In this document: positions 11,051-22,420 of the stretch, piece after piece | Numbering within the stretch: position 1 is the stretch's first letter | How the letters are laid out: each line of letters begins with the position of its first letter | From: Casuarius casuarius | Taxonomy: Eukaryota > Chordata > Aves > Casuariiformes > Casuariidae | Assembly: GCA_003342895.1 (NCBI GenBank) | Contig: PTFA01000042.1 | Coordinates: 744,001 to 808,000, forward strand | Direction: 5' to 3' | DNA length: 64,000 nt | Program-made: the position numbers and the translations under genes | The notes under the pieces: generated by a model | Seen by the model: only the letters and a program-made list of their open reading frames with translations | Database searches by the model: none | Told to the model about the DNA's origin: nothing

Positions 11051-13525
11051 AAGTTAAAAAAAATCATAAATTCCAATAGGTGTATTTATAGGAATTTCAT
11101 CTTCACAAAACAAGCAAGACAAGGTTAAAATATACTGTGCCTTCTTCCTGCTCCCTCTCTCCTTCGCAAATGGTGAAGTTGTCTGGAGTCCAGCAATGGT
11201 CCCTGGAAGTCAGCTCAAGGAGACACGCAGGGAGACCAGCCTAAAAACAACCACTGCCCAGCCTGTGTGTGGTATCTCCCATGACAAGATGTACACAGTA
11301 GGCAGGTGCCAGCCGCCTCCGGCATGACTGGTGCTGCTGGCACAAGGAATCACTGCACAAATCTCAACTTCTGAAGCTGACTCCAGAGATGGCATGGGAG
11401 CTCACAGTCAGGTGGCCTTTCTTGCACACGAGTAATGATGTGGGAGTTTTGGCAACAGCAGGCATATGCTTTGTTATTTTTTCTACTGCTCTGTACTGGT
11501 GATGTTTTTCTTTTGATAGACAGCATGCAGCCAAGCCAAAGGAGCAAGGGAAAGCACAGTATTTCTAGTGTCTCAGTGACCTACCTGTTGGATGCATTTC
11601 AATGGACAAGGATTGCAGACTATACAAGTTTTGCACAGTAATTTCTCTTGGATGGATTAATCTATACCTAGATTAACAAAACTTTAGTAAAATCGGACAC
11701 AAGTGTGTAGCAAAGAGGAAGCTTTGTGCACTAGCAATCCAGGTGCATCTTAATGGCTTGTTCAGGAGATGATCATTGCCCTGGATTTTATGAACTGATC
11801 AACTTTGGTAGGATTCATGGACTGCAGTTTCATCAAGGGAGAGGGCTAGTCCTTCCAAAAGATGTGAAACTCAAGCTATTTCTGAGCAGTATGGAAGGTG
11901 CAACACATTGATGCAGTGGACTTATTCTTCATACTTCAGCAGTCACAGTAGTTGTTCAAGTTCTCCTCTGGCTTTGTAAAATATGGTCCATCAGAGCAAA
12001 ATGCTGCTGTCAGCACACAGAAGCTACCTGGAATCAGTGCATGTTAAGCCAGCACTGCAGAACGACCAGCAGTAGGTTTTGAACATTTGAGCCCCTGACA
12101 GCCATCAGATCAGGTTGAGAAAAGAGCTTTGTTCTTCACCTTTTTTGAAATCAATTCAAAAAAAAATCATCAGAGAAGGAGCTGGAAGATGTCTGCCAGA
12201 TCGTAGGTGGGAGTTTTCCAGTACCAGACTTCTCACTTTCCCTTTGTGCTTCAATATTTAATTTTTCAATATTTTTTTCCCATGTGGAAAGGATAAGCAA
12301 CCATCTACAAGACAAGCTGAGGACAGCTCTCCTAGGAACATCCTACAACACAATAAGTCAGATCCCCTTCTGTGAAGGTGCCTCCTACAGGAGACATGGA
12401 AAAGGGGGATTTTTGCCTTGCCAGAGGACTTCCATATGGAGCACCCGCATTTTGGAGGAATGACATCTGGTTGCATACAGGAGGGAAAGCAGCATGTGTG
12501 TGCGTGTGCATGCGTGCAGGGGTGAAAGTGGAGCAGCCAAATCATTTTCTCTTTCCCTGTTTTACTAATCTATCTGGAAAACTAAGTTTTCAGTTGAAAA
12601 TATTTAGTGAATTTAAGTCAAATCTGTGGTTTTAGCGACCGCTCAGAGCCAAGGATCCTGCCGCAAATCTGCCTAATGCCGTTTGTGAGTTCTCACTAAG
12701 CAGCATTGTTTAAACTTCACCCTCTGCACGTTATAATTGGTTCCAGAGTTTCCTAACTGTCCCAAATTCATAAACCACATTTCAGTGAATAAACCATTCA
12801 CCAAAAAAGAAAAATTGATTGTCTAGCCCTAAGTGAAACATTATTGGAAAGTCACCAGGTAGAGCTATTAGAGAGAGTGCTACAGATTCCGCCTGACTGA
12901 AGTATAACCAGATAGCTCATGGAAAACTGCTTACTGTCAGCTGTGGTTCAATGCTTTTTTATAAAAGAAGGTCACTAATAAAATGTTCTGCCTTAATATT
13001 TATAAGAAGAATATTTTTCTTACCTGTAGCAGTTACTGCAGGGTATAGTCATATAAAGCAAACATAATAATGTGCTAAAAAATTAAGGTTTTTTTCCTGG
13101 AATTCTAAAATACATTTTTCAAATGCAAATATTGCATGAGACAATAGCTGTACCTCTTCAAAAATGCCAGGCTGGTGAAATACCAGCCACACCATCAAAT
13201 GAAGACACAGTAAATCTACACAGCACTTCATATTTTCAGCAGTGGTAAGTGTCATTCCATTATTTCAATGCTCCACATTGGTATATGGCCCAAAATAGTC
13301 CTAAAAGAAAATAGCTTGCTTCCTCTTTAAATTTAAAGAGTGGTAGATGATTTTAGTAGCTGAGAAAGCTACTAATATTTTCTGTGGCATCCTTCCCAGC
13401 CCATATGAAAATAAAGACTGCAGAAAATGTACACATCATGGGTTTGTGGACACACAGATCATATTCACCTTTGCCCACGTTACAAGTGAACTATTCAGCC
13501 CACCTCAGCTCAAAACAGTCCCTGA
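11051..13525. other. No gene seen
   Basis: Frames of up to 95 codons occur on both strands and match no family. A TG-rich alternating tract of about 30 bases lies near 12,495-12,525. Composition is AT-rich, especially 12,540-13,380. No recognisable repeat was found. Confidence 0.6.
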
Positions 13526-13555
13526 ATCTCTAAACTGCAGATCTCTAAACTGCAG
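13526..13555. repeat. Perfect 15-bp tandem duplication
   Basis: The 15-mer ATCTCTAAACTGCAG occurs at 13,526-13,540 and is repeated exactly at 13,541-13,555. Two perfect copies suggest a recent replication slippage or template-switch event. No function is apparent. Confidence 0.95.
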
Positions 13556-14817
13556 GAAAGGCCATTGCGCACCTAACGTCTCAACACCGCTTTTGTCCAC
13601 ACACGTACAGGCCCCCACGACGGTGCCTCTGTAATGCAAAAAGCAGTAACAGGGAGAAAGATCCCCCTGTGTTACCGGACAACGAGAATTTTACTCTGAT
13701 GGTGTGAAAAATACATCACGGAGCCCTAACCTTGGCCATCGGGGAAGCCAGGTCTCCTGCCTCATCCGCCAAAGGCACCCCGAGCCACACGGGCCTCACC
13801 GCGCTGATGCTGCACACCTTGGGTTTTGTGCCGCGTGGATATACCCCTGAGACAAAGAGGAGACAACTGCCATTTTTAAAGGGAATTTTGAAGGTAAACC
13901 CTGTAGACAATTTTTGGCAGGCCAAAACAGAGAAGCAAAGAAAGCCTTTATAATTGCGTTAGGCAGAGACTCCTTCACTCCGCGCTGCTGCGCCAGCCTT
14001 TGCATCTGTTTTCGAAAGATAATGTTCTTCGCGCTGTTTCAGATGTCTTTATCGCTGAAGCTTCCCAATCGCTTGCAGAGACTCTGCCCTGCAGATGCTC
14101 CAGCGGCCGCTGGAAGTTCTGCCATCAGAAACAGCCTTCCTTGATTAGAAAATCACCTTGTCACTCAGCACTGACAGGCTGCATCTCCCTTCAAATCATA
14201 CGATAGCGAAATCAAAACATTTCAGATGCAATTCCCTCCTCCGCTTGTTTATTTGGGGTTTTTTTCTTCCACCACTTTTCAGAGCCAACCTTCCACAATG
14301 AAAAGAGGAGGAGGGAAAAAAAGCCAATATTTTGCACTTTAGCATTTACAGTTTTCAAGCAGCTCAAATCATACAAAATTTGGCTCAAGAAGTTCTCTCT
14401 TGCATATTAAAGGAGGAAAGACAGCTCTGTGCAGTGCAGAAATCTAAGCAGGGTCTCAAGATTCAGGACAGACCTAGGCTACAAATATTTGCCAGCGCAG
14501 ATACGTCAGTCACCAATTTGATAGAGCGTGACCTCTGATTATGCCTGCAGAGGCCACTATGATACAGCTATATTAGCAAAACTGTGACAAGGCTTGTAGT
14601 AACACTTGGGAAAAAAAAGAAAAGCTCAGAATAAGCTAAACCAGCAGAAGTGCTCTTTTGCTGACGTGCCATTCACATGAAGAAAGCTTTGTACCACTAC
14701 AACCGCGCTGCATTGGTGCACCATACCGGCAACATGCTGTTAATACGTATCTGGAGTCGCTGTATCCCATTGCTGTGCCTGTAATTAACCGATGTGATGC
14801 CTTTTTTTCCTTCCTAG
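13556..14817. other. No gene seen; mildly CpG-rich at 13,720-14,120
   Basis: The part from 13,720 to 14,120 has more CpG dinucleotides than its surroundings (for example near 13,979-14,033 and 14,103). It has short frames on both strands but no recognised product. It could be a regulatory element or a decayed exon; neither is shown. The rest is unique AT-rich sequence. Confidence 0.5.
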
Positions 14818-14841
14818 GTTAGTCTCGGTGCTTTCGGTTTG
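14818..14841 (+). other. Candidate 24-nt microexon
   Basis: A pyrimidine tract ending TTTTTTTCCTTCCTAG lies immediately before base 14,818. A close-to-consensus donor GTAAGA begins at 14,842. The enclosed 24 bases are a multiple of three and, in the frame starting at the first base, read VSLGAFGL without a stop. A branch-point-like TTAAC lies about 30 bases upstream. Microexons of this size are common in vertebrate neural genes, but the host gene is not known and such signal pairs arise by chance in 64 kb. Treat as a hypothesis. Confidence 0.2.
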
Positions 14842-15196
14842 GTAAGAGGGCAAAGCAAGTCTTCCCTCACACAGGGTCTCAGCTGCTCCCTGGAGCACTC
14901 CAACAGCGCCCAGTCGTTGCAACACAGAGCGAGACAAACGCTTTCTTTTTGAGATGCTACAACTGATATTTCCAGACTGCAAACGTGCCAATTCCTGGCT
15001 GCGCCAAGGGTGGGCACAAACCTCAGGTCTGTCAGGGAAAAGACTCTCCCTCCACACTGCTGACACACTCTTTTTCTTCAAAAGGAAGCTGCTGAGCTTA
15101 TGCATATCAGCCCAACTCGGAACAAGCTACCACACGAGTAACCCGGCAACCTTTCCGCGTGCAGAAAATAAGTAGCTCTCTTAAACACCTCACTTT

Positions 15197-15264
15197 GGGC
15201 CTGGCCCAAAAGCCTAGTCAAATCAGTTGGAAAATTAATTCAATGGGCTTTGGATCAGGCCCCC
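15197..15264. repeat. Fold-back palindromic amniote element, copy 2
   Basis: The element starts GGGCCTGGCCCAAAAGCC and ends AATGGGCTTTGGATCAGGCC. The two ends are imperfect reverse complements of each other (GGGCCTG with CAGGCCC, CAAAAGCC with GGGCTTTGG), so the 68 bases can fold into a hairpin. The centre contains TTCAATGGGC. It belongs to the same ancient family group as the copies at 6.3, 18.8, 32.6 and 54.8 kb and is the best preserved of them. Confidence 0.75.
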
Positions 15265-15388
15265 AAGGAAGTAATGAGGTTTGAAGAGTTGCACACAAAA
15301 ATAAAACATTAGCCTGGCTCCCTCAGTTTCTAAACTGCAACTGGAAATTCTTCTTTGCCTCTTGCACAGCGTTTGGCAGCAGGGAAGG

Positions 15389-15466
15389 CTCCTTCCTCCT
15401 CTTCCTCCCCTGCTCCCTGTTCTGGCCCAGAAGACCCGCGGTTCCAGTGAGGAGGAGGAGGAAGCA
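15389..15466. repeat. Polypyrimidine / polypurine inverted pair
   Basis: A pyrimidine tract CTCCTTCCTCCTCTTCCTCC near 15,389-15,408 faces a purine tract GAGGAGGAGGAGGAAG at 15,450-15,464. The two are near reverse complements separated by about 45 bases. This could form a hairpin or triplex, but it may simply reflect two independent low-complexity tracts. Confidence 0.6.
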
Positions 15467-15645
15467 GCAAGCAGAGCCCCAGCTGCCCGCTCCTAGCATC
15501 ACCCTGGGTAGCAGTCCCCGGGCGGCACATCTCACTTTTCAATTTGGAAAGCTGGTGTGCTTCAGAGGAACCTTGTGGTAAACATTTTGATAAACCCCCC
15601 GTGTTAACAACGTAAGAACGGGTAAAGGTAAAAATACGTTTTCTT

Positions 15646-15670
15646 AAAAATAATAAATAAATAAATAAAT
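15646..15670. repeat. (AAAT)n microsatellite
   Basis: A short run of TAAA/AAAT units, about five copies, sits in AT-rich sequence. Low-complexity repeat, no gene. Confidence 0.85.
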
Positions 15671-16629
15671 TTCAACAGCAGTTATATTTAAGCAGGGTAT
15701 CTAAAAAAAAACAAAACAAACTCTGTTGTCCCTCTACTACAAGCGTTCATTCCTTTAAGCTCTCAAGAACCAACCCTTGACAGCCCGGACTGGAGAACAA
15801 ACATCTTTCCCTTCAGCCCATCTCACATGCTGCAGCATCCACTGTATCATCCTCTGGGTGACATCTGCAAGCTTGCAATTAGCTACTAATATTTCAGTAA
15901 TCTTACATAGTATAGCAAACAATAAATCCATTAACCGTAACTTTTTTGGTGGCATTTTTGTTTGTTTATTTGTTCTGGAGGCATAAACTTATGAAAGAGA
16001 GAGCACAAGCGGATGGGCTTCCTTTGTTTGCAGTGTTTCAAACAGAAAAACAGGTTTTCAACTTTCAGGGATCATTTTGTGATTAATTACGAGATTAATA
16101 ATTATGTACATAGCCAGTGAATCCCTTTTAAGGATAATAACATTTGAAGAGTAACTTCACATTAAAAGTAAGAGTGACTCCTCCAAGCACCATCGGAAAT
16201 CCCACTGCACCAATTAACATACGGGACACTGTTTAGTCTGACCACTTATCAGGGCAGCAGATCACAAGGGAGAAGTAATTTCAACCCGCTGTGTCTGCAA
16301 CGGTTTTGATCTGAAACAAACAGACTACTGTAAAGACAGCTGCAAAAGTGGATTGAGGCCAGTTTCTAGCGCCGTTATCCGTGGTGAGTTCTACTTTATT
16401 CTGATTGATACTCTTTATTAATATCACTGGAAGGGGGAAAATGGGGAAAGAAGGTGGTTCTTGGGATAGAAAGATTTAAACCTGGTTTCATATCCTTGCA
16501 GGTTGCCGTAACAGTATGACTTACGTGATTATGCACAAAGAGGACACACTGCTTCAAAACAAATAAACCACATTATTAAAGAAAGAGAGAGAGAGAACAG
16601 GCCAGAACTGATCTGCTGCCACTAAATAA
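15671..16629. other. No gene seen
   Basis: Frames are 70 codons or shorter. A (GA)n run lies at 16,581-16,596. AT-rich unique sequence otherwise, with ATTAATTA-like words near 16,082-16,105. Confidence 0.6.
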
Positions 16630-16790
16630 TTTAGTGCCAGCCCATGGAGCCCAGGGCGGCCCTGGGGGGCTGCCGTGCTCCTCTCCCTCTGGTGCCAAGC
16701 CAGGCGCCCGCGTGCCCACGGGACGCCGGGAGCACAGCCGCAGCTCATGGGAACACCTCAACGCCGCTGCCGGTTGGGGGGTAAGTGGCT
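16630..16790 (+). promoter_or_regulatory. Small CpG cluster ending in a splice-donor consensus
   Basis: I count about 12 to 13 CpGs in some 160 bases, well above the surrounding sequence. At the right edge GGG is followed by GTAAGTGG, with the donor GT at 16,781-16,782, an excellent 5' splice site match. A CpG-rich first exon of an untranslated or lncRNA transcript on the plus strand would look like this. No coding frame is recognised and the island is too short to be convincing alone. Confidence 0.25.
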
Positions 16791-18745
16791 AGCGCAGCCA
16801 AAAAGCCAGCAATGCCCCGTCACGCACCTCCAGAGATGGTCCCCGGCAGGCAGCAGCGCTGCTTTTGGGTAGCGGGCCAAGCGAAAGAGGCCAAATGCCA
16901 CGTGCTGGCTTCGTTTGGTCTAGATCCATCACGTACGGAGGACTCCTAGGGTGACCGGGCACCACTAAGCCACAGCTAAAAGAGCCGGACGGAGGAGGAG
17001 ACAATACTAGTGAAGCTCCCTACTGCACTTCCATCAAATCTCAAAATACAGAATATGCGGTAGGCCTAATGGGAAAGGGTTACAGACAAAAGAAACCAGA
17101 CATTAAGCTTGGTGTGTCTTATCTGCACCCAGCTGTGGGAAAGGATGAAGGCTCTCTATTATCACTTTTCATACAGGTTTTAACATGCCTGAACATATTC
17201 TCCACCTTTTAAAAAAAACATGAAAAGGAATGTATAATCACTTTTGCAGGGCACCTTTCTGCTCCGGCTTGCAAAGGCTGCCCTACATGTACTTTTCCCA
17301 TCGCAGCTTAACTTGCAAAACATTTTACACAATGGGTGCCTTGAACTTTGGAAGGAAAACAACTGCCCCACCAGCAAGTCAGGCGGAGGACTCTGCTGCC
17401 TGCTCCCATACTGCCTGGGAAAAAAGCGCCAGTGCAATTTGAATGTGTAGGTGAAAGAGAGAGAAAGCGTGAGACAGTTTGTTTATGCAGGAGATGCAGG
17501 AAACTTTGGCCAAAGGTGCTAACGGCTTCTTCGCGTCTCTGCTGGAACCGACGCCATCTGCTCAGCCAGCTCCGCTCGCATCAGGCTCCTCTTTACTCCG
17601 GCTGGGAGGGAGAGGCAGGCTGTTCTGGGGTTTTGCTCAAATAAGGCTTGCGGAGCCCAAAGTAAGCACGTACACAGCATGCTGCAACAATTTTTCCACT
17701 GTCTGCCACGCTGGCTACTGCAATGAAGACTAGAAAACCGTAACTGGATGGCTTCAACCAATGGAGGCACGTATGCTGACAGGTAAAAATCTTTACAAGG
17801 CCGATTTCATCATAGGCAGACAGAAAACAAGGTTTTCTACAAGAAAATACAAGAGCATCCCAGAAAGCCTTGAGCATCTTCATTCATAAAATCTGGTGCT
17901 TAATCTGAGGCATGACTTTTTTCCTGAAGTATTTAAAAAAAAAAAAAAGAACATTAGGAAAAGCAACTAATGAGATTTGGACTATCAGTAACGGAGGAGA
18001 AACTGAAAGGATTGTAATTAATCTTACTAACGAGTAAGAATGCCAGAAAAACTCTAGGAAGGCTCTATAAGGGGATTTATAGCAACTCGCAGTGGTTCCG
18101 CAAGGTTAATAATGTTTTTTCTACAATACCATATTTAAACACATAATTTTAGAGCACAATCCGACTTTTAAAATTTATGCTCAGTAGGTCCATTTTGATC
18201 TTCCTCCTTAAAACCTGACTTCCAACCACGTTTTTTGAAGAGGAAATGAGTCCTATACATGTCTTAACAAGTGGGCAACACCTGCCTTGACACTTTGGGT
18301 TTTATCGTATTGTTCAGGGTTTTTTTAAAGCCCAACCTAACAGACTTAGGGATAAAAAAGGCCCATAACCAGTTTCAGGAACCGTAGAGAGAAAGACTTC
18401 ATTCATTCATTCCTTTGTTTTCAGGAAACATATCCTGACATTTCTCTGTCAATACCACATGAAAAACGCAAACACAGGCGAGCTGCTGCTTCAAAAGGAA
18501 AAGGTAGGGCCTTGCTTTGCATTCCAGTTTCTCCTGACAAAGCTTGCATTCGGGTACATTTTTGTATGACCAAGAGACCTTTTTACGGGAATTTTTGGCA
18601 AGAAGAGAAAACACAGCAGCACCCTGCTTGCCAAGTGTAATTTGTTTACGCAAGTTTTCCAGATTCCATGTTCATTTCCCCACAGAAGTTTAATGACCAT
18701 TTGCAAAGAAGATATTCAAATGCTGTAAGACGAGATTCGAAAAAA
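16791..18745. other. No gene seen
   Basis: Frames up to about 98 codons overlap on both strands near 17,180-17,890 and resemble no family. A run of 14 A lies at 17,935-17,948, with no recognisable retrocopy upstream of it. A (TTCA)n stretch of about four units lies near 18,398-18,412. Confidence 0.6.
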
Positions 18746-18838
18746 GCTCAGCACTGGTGTAATGTAAGTTGGCTCCCACTAGACTCCAGGGACTTTTTTA
18801 TGTGAATACTGACTTGACTAAGGTAGGTCTTGCCCCAC
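18746..18838 (+). repeat. Ancient palindromic amniote element, copy 3
   Basis: The words GCTCAGCACTGGTGTAATGT, ACTAGACTCCAGGGAC and GTGAATACTGACTTGACTAA, GGTAGGTCTTGCCCC follow the order of the old amniote palindromic family: a 'cactggtgtaa' block, then a 'gaagtcaatggga'-related block, then 'gtgagtaagg..tgcaggat'. Heavily diverged, non-coding. Confidence 0.5.
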
Positions 18839-20219
18839 AATGCAACAAGGGGTTCTTTTTTCAGATTTCAAATTTAAATATAACCCTGACAGGTAACTTT
18901 ACTAAAAGGAGACAAGATTAAAAAATTATTCAGAATTCCAGACACAACTAGCCCATAATTTAAGTGAGCAGCTTGAAGCCTGGATCAACGCAAAGCAGGA
19001 CAGTTAGCGTGCATATTGGCAATGAAGCCACCTCCACATTACAATTTTTTTAGTGAACTTCCAGATGAAGATTAATGGAGATGAGTGGATGGCTCTCAGT
19101 TTAACCTGTCAGCCAGTAACTTCATACTAAATTGAATTCTGAATTGTAGATCCCATAAGAACGCTACTTGTAGGTTTTCTTGGAGTGTACATCACTTAGG
19201 ATACTATCCCTCAAAATGAAATAGAAAATTACTTTTGTCAGCCATAAGTGTGCGATTTTGCCCAATTAATTCAATAATGGAGTTTGAGGGAAATATTCAG
19301 GAGAGGAATGCCACATTGTGTGAACATATAAACAAGATCTCTGGCCGTACATATTTTCCAGCTTAGCCCCTATTTAAAGCCTTAAGTAACAAAACTGAAC
19401 AACGGGAAATGCAGTTCTCCATACTAATACAAAATCAAAAATTAAAATATTGTTAATACCAGAAGCAATTCTGTTGGTTCTGTGGCTATGCCAACTGTAA
19501 CATTTTAATAGATTTTTCGAGAAAAGATATAATTCACAAAGTCCACCTCGCAGTACCTGCAGCTATCAAAATGACAATTTGAAGCAATAAAGCCAACCTA
19601 GCTCATGGCACCAGTGATGTCTCAAGTTTGAACAGCTCAGCAGCTTGTCCAGAGGACTGTGACCTGTGGTCCCTGCAGCAGGCCATGGGAAGCTGCAGAA
19701 GGGGACTGAGGAAGCATGTCCATACGTGTACAGAGTACACAGCACGTGGCTTACTGCTTTCTCCCAAGGGATTTGCACCTCTGGTGGACCAGTTTTCGGG
19801 ATGCACTAACTGAAAGATGTTGAAAAATCCTGCACTAGAGTAAAGGCTATGCATGCTGCAATGGCTTTGAATTTGCAAATCAAGAAGAATAAATTGGGAT
19901 AAACCACATTTAGTATCATGACAGCTAACCATAAATTTGAATTTAGCTGACATGACAGTAAATACGACATACTGGACTACACTGACCATGAAGTTGTGAT
20001 CGATGTCATATAAACTAACTTGATTTTTCAGCATCAGGTTTAAATACACTAATATTTTGTCAGGTAGAAAAGCCTCTCAAGTAAAACCTCAAAATTCTAC
20101 CAGTATTTTCAAATCCATTCAGATGAAGAAACACTGATGAAACAGCTATCCAGCTTTTCCAGTGAGATTGCAGTAGTTTTCATGAAAGAAGCCAGGAAAC
20201 AATTTTACGTGCCAAGTGA
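18839..20219. other. No gene seen
   Basis: A 148-codon frame on the minus strand (19,603-20,049) has no recognisable domain and no supporting splice or promoter signals. The sequence is AT-rich and unique. Confidence 0.6.
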
Positions 20220-20640
20220 GTAAATAGAATTAAGTTCACAATTAGAACAATAATTCCATTTTTAATCAGGGAAAATGACAGAAATAATTAAAAAGTAATA
20301 ATTATTCTGCAAACCCTGCTCAAACTTTTGTTGGTTTTAAATTAGAAAGGCTTTGCATTGGACTAACAAAGAGTTGCATTCAAATGTTTTTCACCACTCT
20401 CTTACTTAAAAAGCATTTAAAATTATAGCATTTTTAATTAAAAGATTAACCCACGGGACTTGGAAGAAAAATCAGGTGCAACTTGATGGATTATTCTGCT
20501 GCAAAGAAGAACACTGTTATATTAGTTGCATTGGAAGTTAATAAGAACATCTAAACAAACATAATCACATTGTTCAAGGGAAGTTCAAAATGCTATTTTC
20601 ACTAATACAAAATTTAGATAATGCAATATTTTCTCTTTTC
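20220..20640. promoter_or_regulatory. CNE-like AT-rich block with TAATTA cluster
   Basis: Homeodomain core TAATTA occurs at 20,285-20,290, 20,299-20,304 and 20,435-20,440. A MEIS/TGIF-type TGACAG at 20,276-20,281 sits only three bases from the first. Closely spaced TGACAG and TAATTA words are a pattern expected of homeobox/TALE bound enhancers. AT-rich background raises the chance rate, so this is inference only. Confidence 0.25.
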
Positions 20641-21689
20641 TCTTCACTCTTGCATTTTGCCATTTCATTCCTTTGTTTTCTGTTTTTTCATCTATAACAC
20701 AGAAGCATAGATATTAACAGGAAGGTTGGTTAAACTGTGGCAGCTGCAGGGATCACCTTTGGTGCCCCAAAGTAAACTACTCCGATTTAAACTCAGGCTT
20801 ATACGCTAAGCAGCTGCTTTATGAAATATTTCACCATCACGGCTGCAAGGGTGGTAGCTTCCGACAGAGGACCAGTATGGACAGTCGCGGGCTGTAACTG
20901 ATTGAGTGCCCAGTTTAATTTGCTGCTACGTAAGACAACACCCCGAGCTACCTTTTCTTCTGCACTTTCGGGACTCAGCACTTCTCGCAAACGCTGTGTA
21001 CGCTTGCTGCTGCTGCGGGGTGTCGCGGCCCCGCGTGTGGGCCGACACGTGCAAAATTCTTCTGCGTTAGTGGGAGCTTTAGGCACATGAAGAAACCTAA
21101 GCCTGGTCACCATACCACTCTTCCGTCAACAAAATGACATCAATTGTGCTGACACCAGTTGTACAGAGAAGATGACAGCAAACACACCCTAGCTGGCTGC
21201 AGTTACATTAATGCAAAGGTGCCCTCTGCTGCTACAGCTGCGCCCATGAGAACATAAACTCCAGTAGTACTCCTGATCCTGGCAAAACCAGCCATGTCGA
21301 ATGAGGCAAGGGAGTTGTTTCAGCCACACCGTAAGTAGGGAAACTCTCTTTTGGGAGGCCTGCAGATGTTCAGGTGTTTCCAAACAGGCTCAGTGCTGGC
21401 TCAGCTCTCAGAGCATCCTCATGAATCCCGCCTCGAGGAGCTGCTTGTCAAACTCCAACTGCATGGTCCTGTGTGCATACCCATCCCCTATGACAGCCCA
21501 AGGAAACCGGCTATTTGCACCGCTTTGTGACAAGCTGGAAGTGTAAATGGTCACTAAGCACAAAAAAACGTTCAATTTCTACATGAAATCATGATAACCC
21601 AGCACAGGCAAGGCACACAGTTTATATTCCTCATACCGTTAGGGATCACACTCTTCACAAACACTTATGTTTAATCCTTTTAGCATTCT
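20641..21689. other. No gene seen; small CpG-rich patch at 20,940-21,060
   Basis: The patch near 20,940-21,060 contains several CpGs, including GGTGTCGCGGCCCCGCG, inside AT-rich DNA. Open frames of 62 to 104 codons cross it on both strands. No product is recognised. Confidence 0.5.
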
Positions 21690-22080
21690 TACAATGTCAT
21701 AATGAAAATAAAATATTGGCTTTCAAGCCTAATTGTTGAGATAATTGCATCTGGCCAGAAGCAATCAGAAACCCCGAATCCTCAAATTCCTGATTCACAG
21801 TGAAGCAGCTAATGCTAACAGGTACATTTCAGATCATGTTCTGTACTGCTGAATAAATTAGACAACATTATATAATGCTGTCCCAGCAGCTAGAGCTATT
21901 TTCTGTTATTAGTCTGATGAAATAACCTGCGGTTGTTATATCGGGTGTTTTTATGTTCCTATTGTTTTCTTTACACTTTGCACTGATGCTTATTTTCATG
22001 TATTCAACAGGGTTTTAGGAAAACAGTCGGATCAACCATGTGGAGGATGTTTCTCAAAGGAGGGCATGTGCATTTAAAGC
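21690..22080. promoter_or_regulatory. CNE-like unique sequence
   Basis: The block has no long frame and no repeat signature. It contains AATTGTTGAGATAATTG (SOX-like ATTGTT beside a GATA word), ATTAGTCTGATGAAAT and TATTGTTTTC. This texture resembles conserved non-coding DNA around developmental genes, but no comparison could be made. Confidence 0.2.
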
Positions 22081-22272
22081 CACAGCCCCTTTTTTCTAAA
22101 TTTCTAAATTCAAGAAGATTCTGTTCTTTTTGCAAGCCATGTATTTCAGAGTGCAGCATCCAGGCTTTCTGCCAGGTTTATTAGTTCATTTATTTGTGAA
22201 GCTTAAAAGGCCGTATCTTATAGCTAAGGTACTAGATTAGGACTCTACACTCAAATTTAATTCCATGAATTG

Positions 22273-22420
22273 ACAGGCAAACATCTTAAATCTCCCTGCA
22301 TCTCAAATCTCCTTTACAGATGGAGGAAATACTTTCCTATATCACTGAAGTAAAGTGAGAATAAATCCATTTATGTGTATGAGGTACTCAAACAGATACA
22401 GTGGCGATGACACAAATGTC
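22273..22420 (+). mobile_element. Ancient MIR/L2-like SINE tail
   Basis: Read left to right, CTCCCTGCATCTCAAATCTCC, TTTACAGATGGAGGAAATAC, AAAGTGAGAATAAAT and GAGGTACTCAAACAGATACAG follow the order of the MIR/L2-type amniote tail: 'ctctg-gcctca', 'ttta cagatgggga', 'aatgggaataat', 'gtgctcagatac-acag'. Strongly diverged, ends uncertain. Confidence 0.5.

Noticed and set aside
17881..17948. A14 run as a SINE or retrocopy tail
   Set aside because: No SINE body, tRNA-like boxes or coding remnant precedes it.
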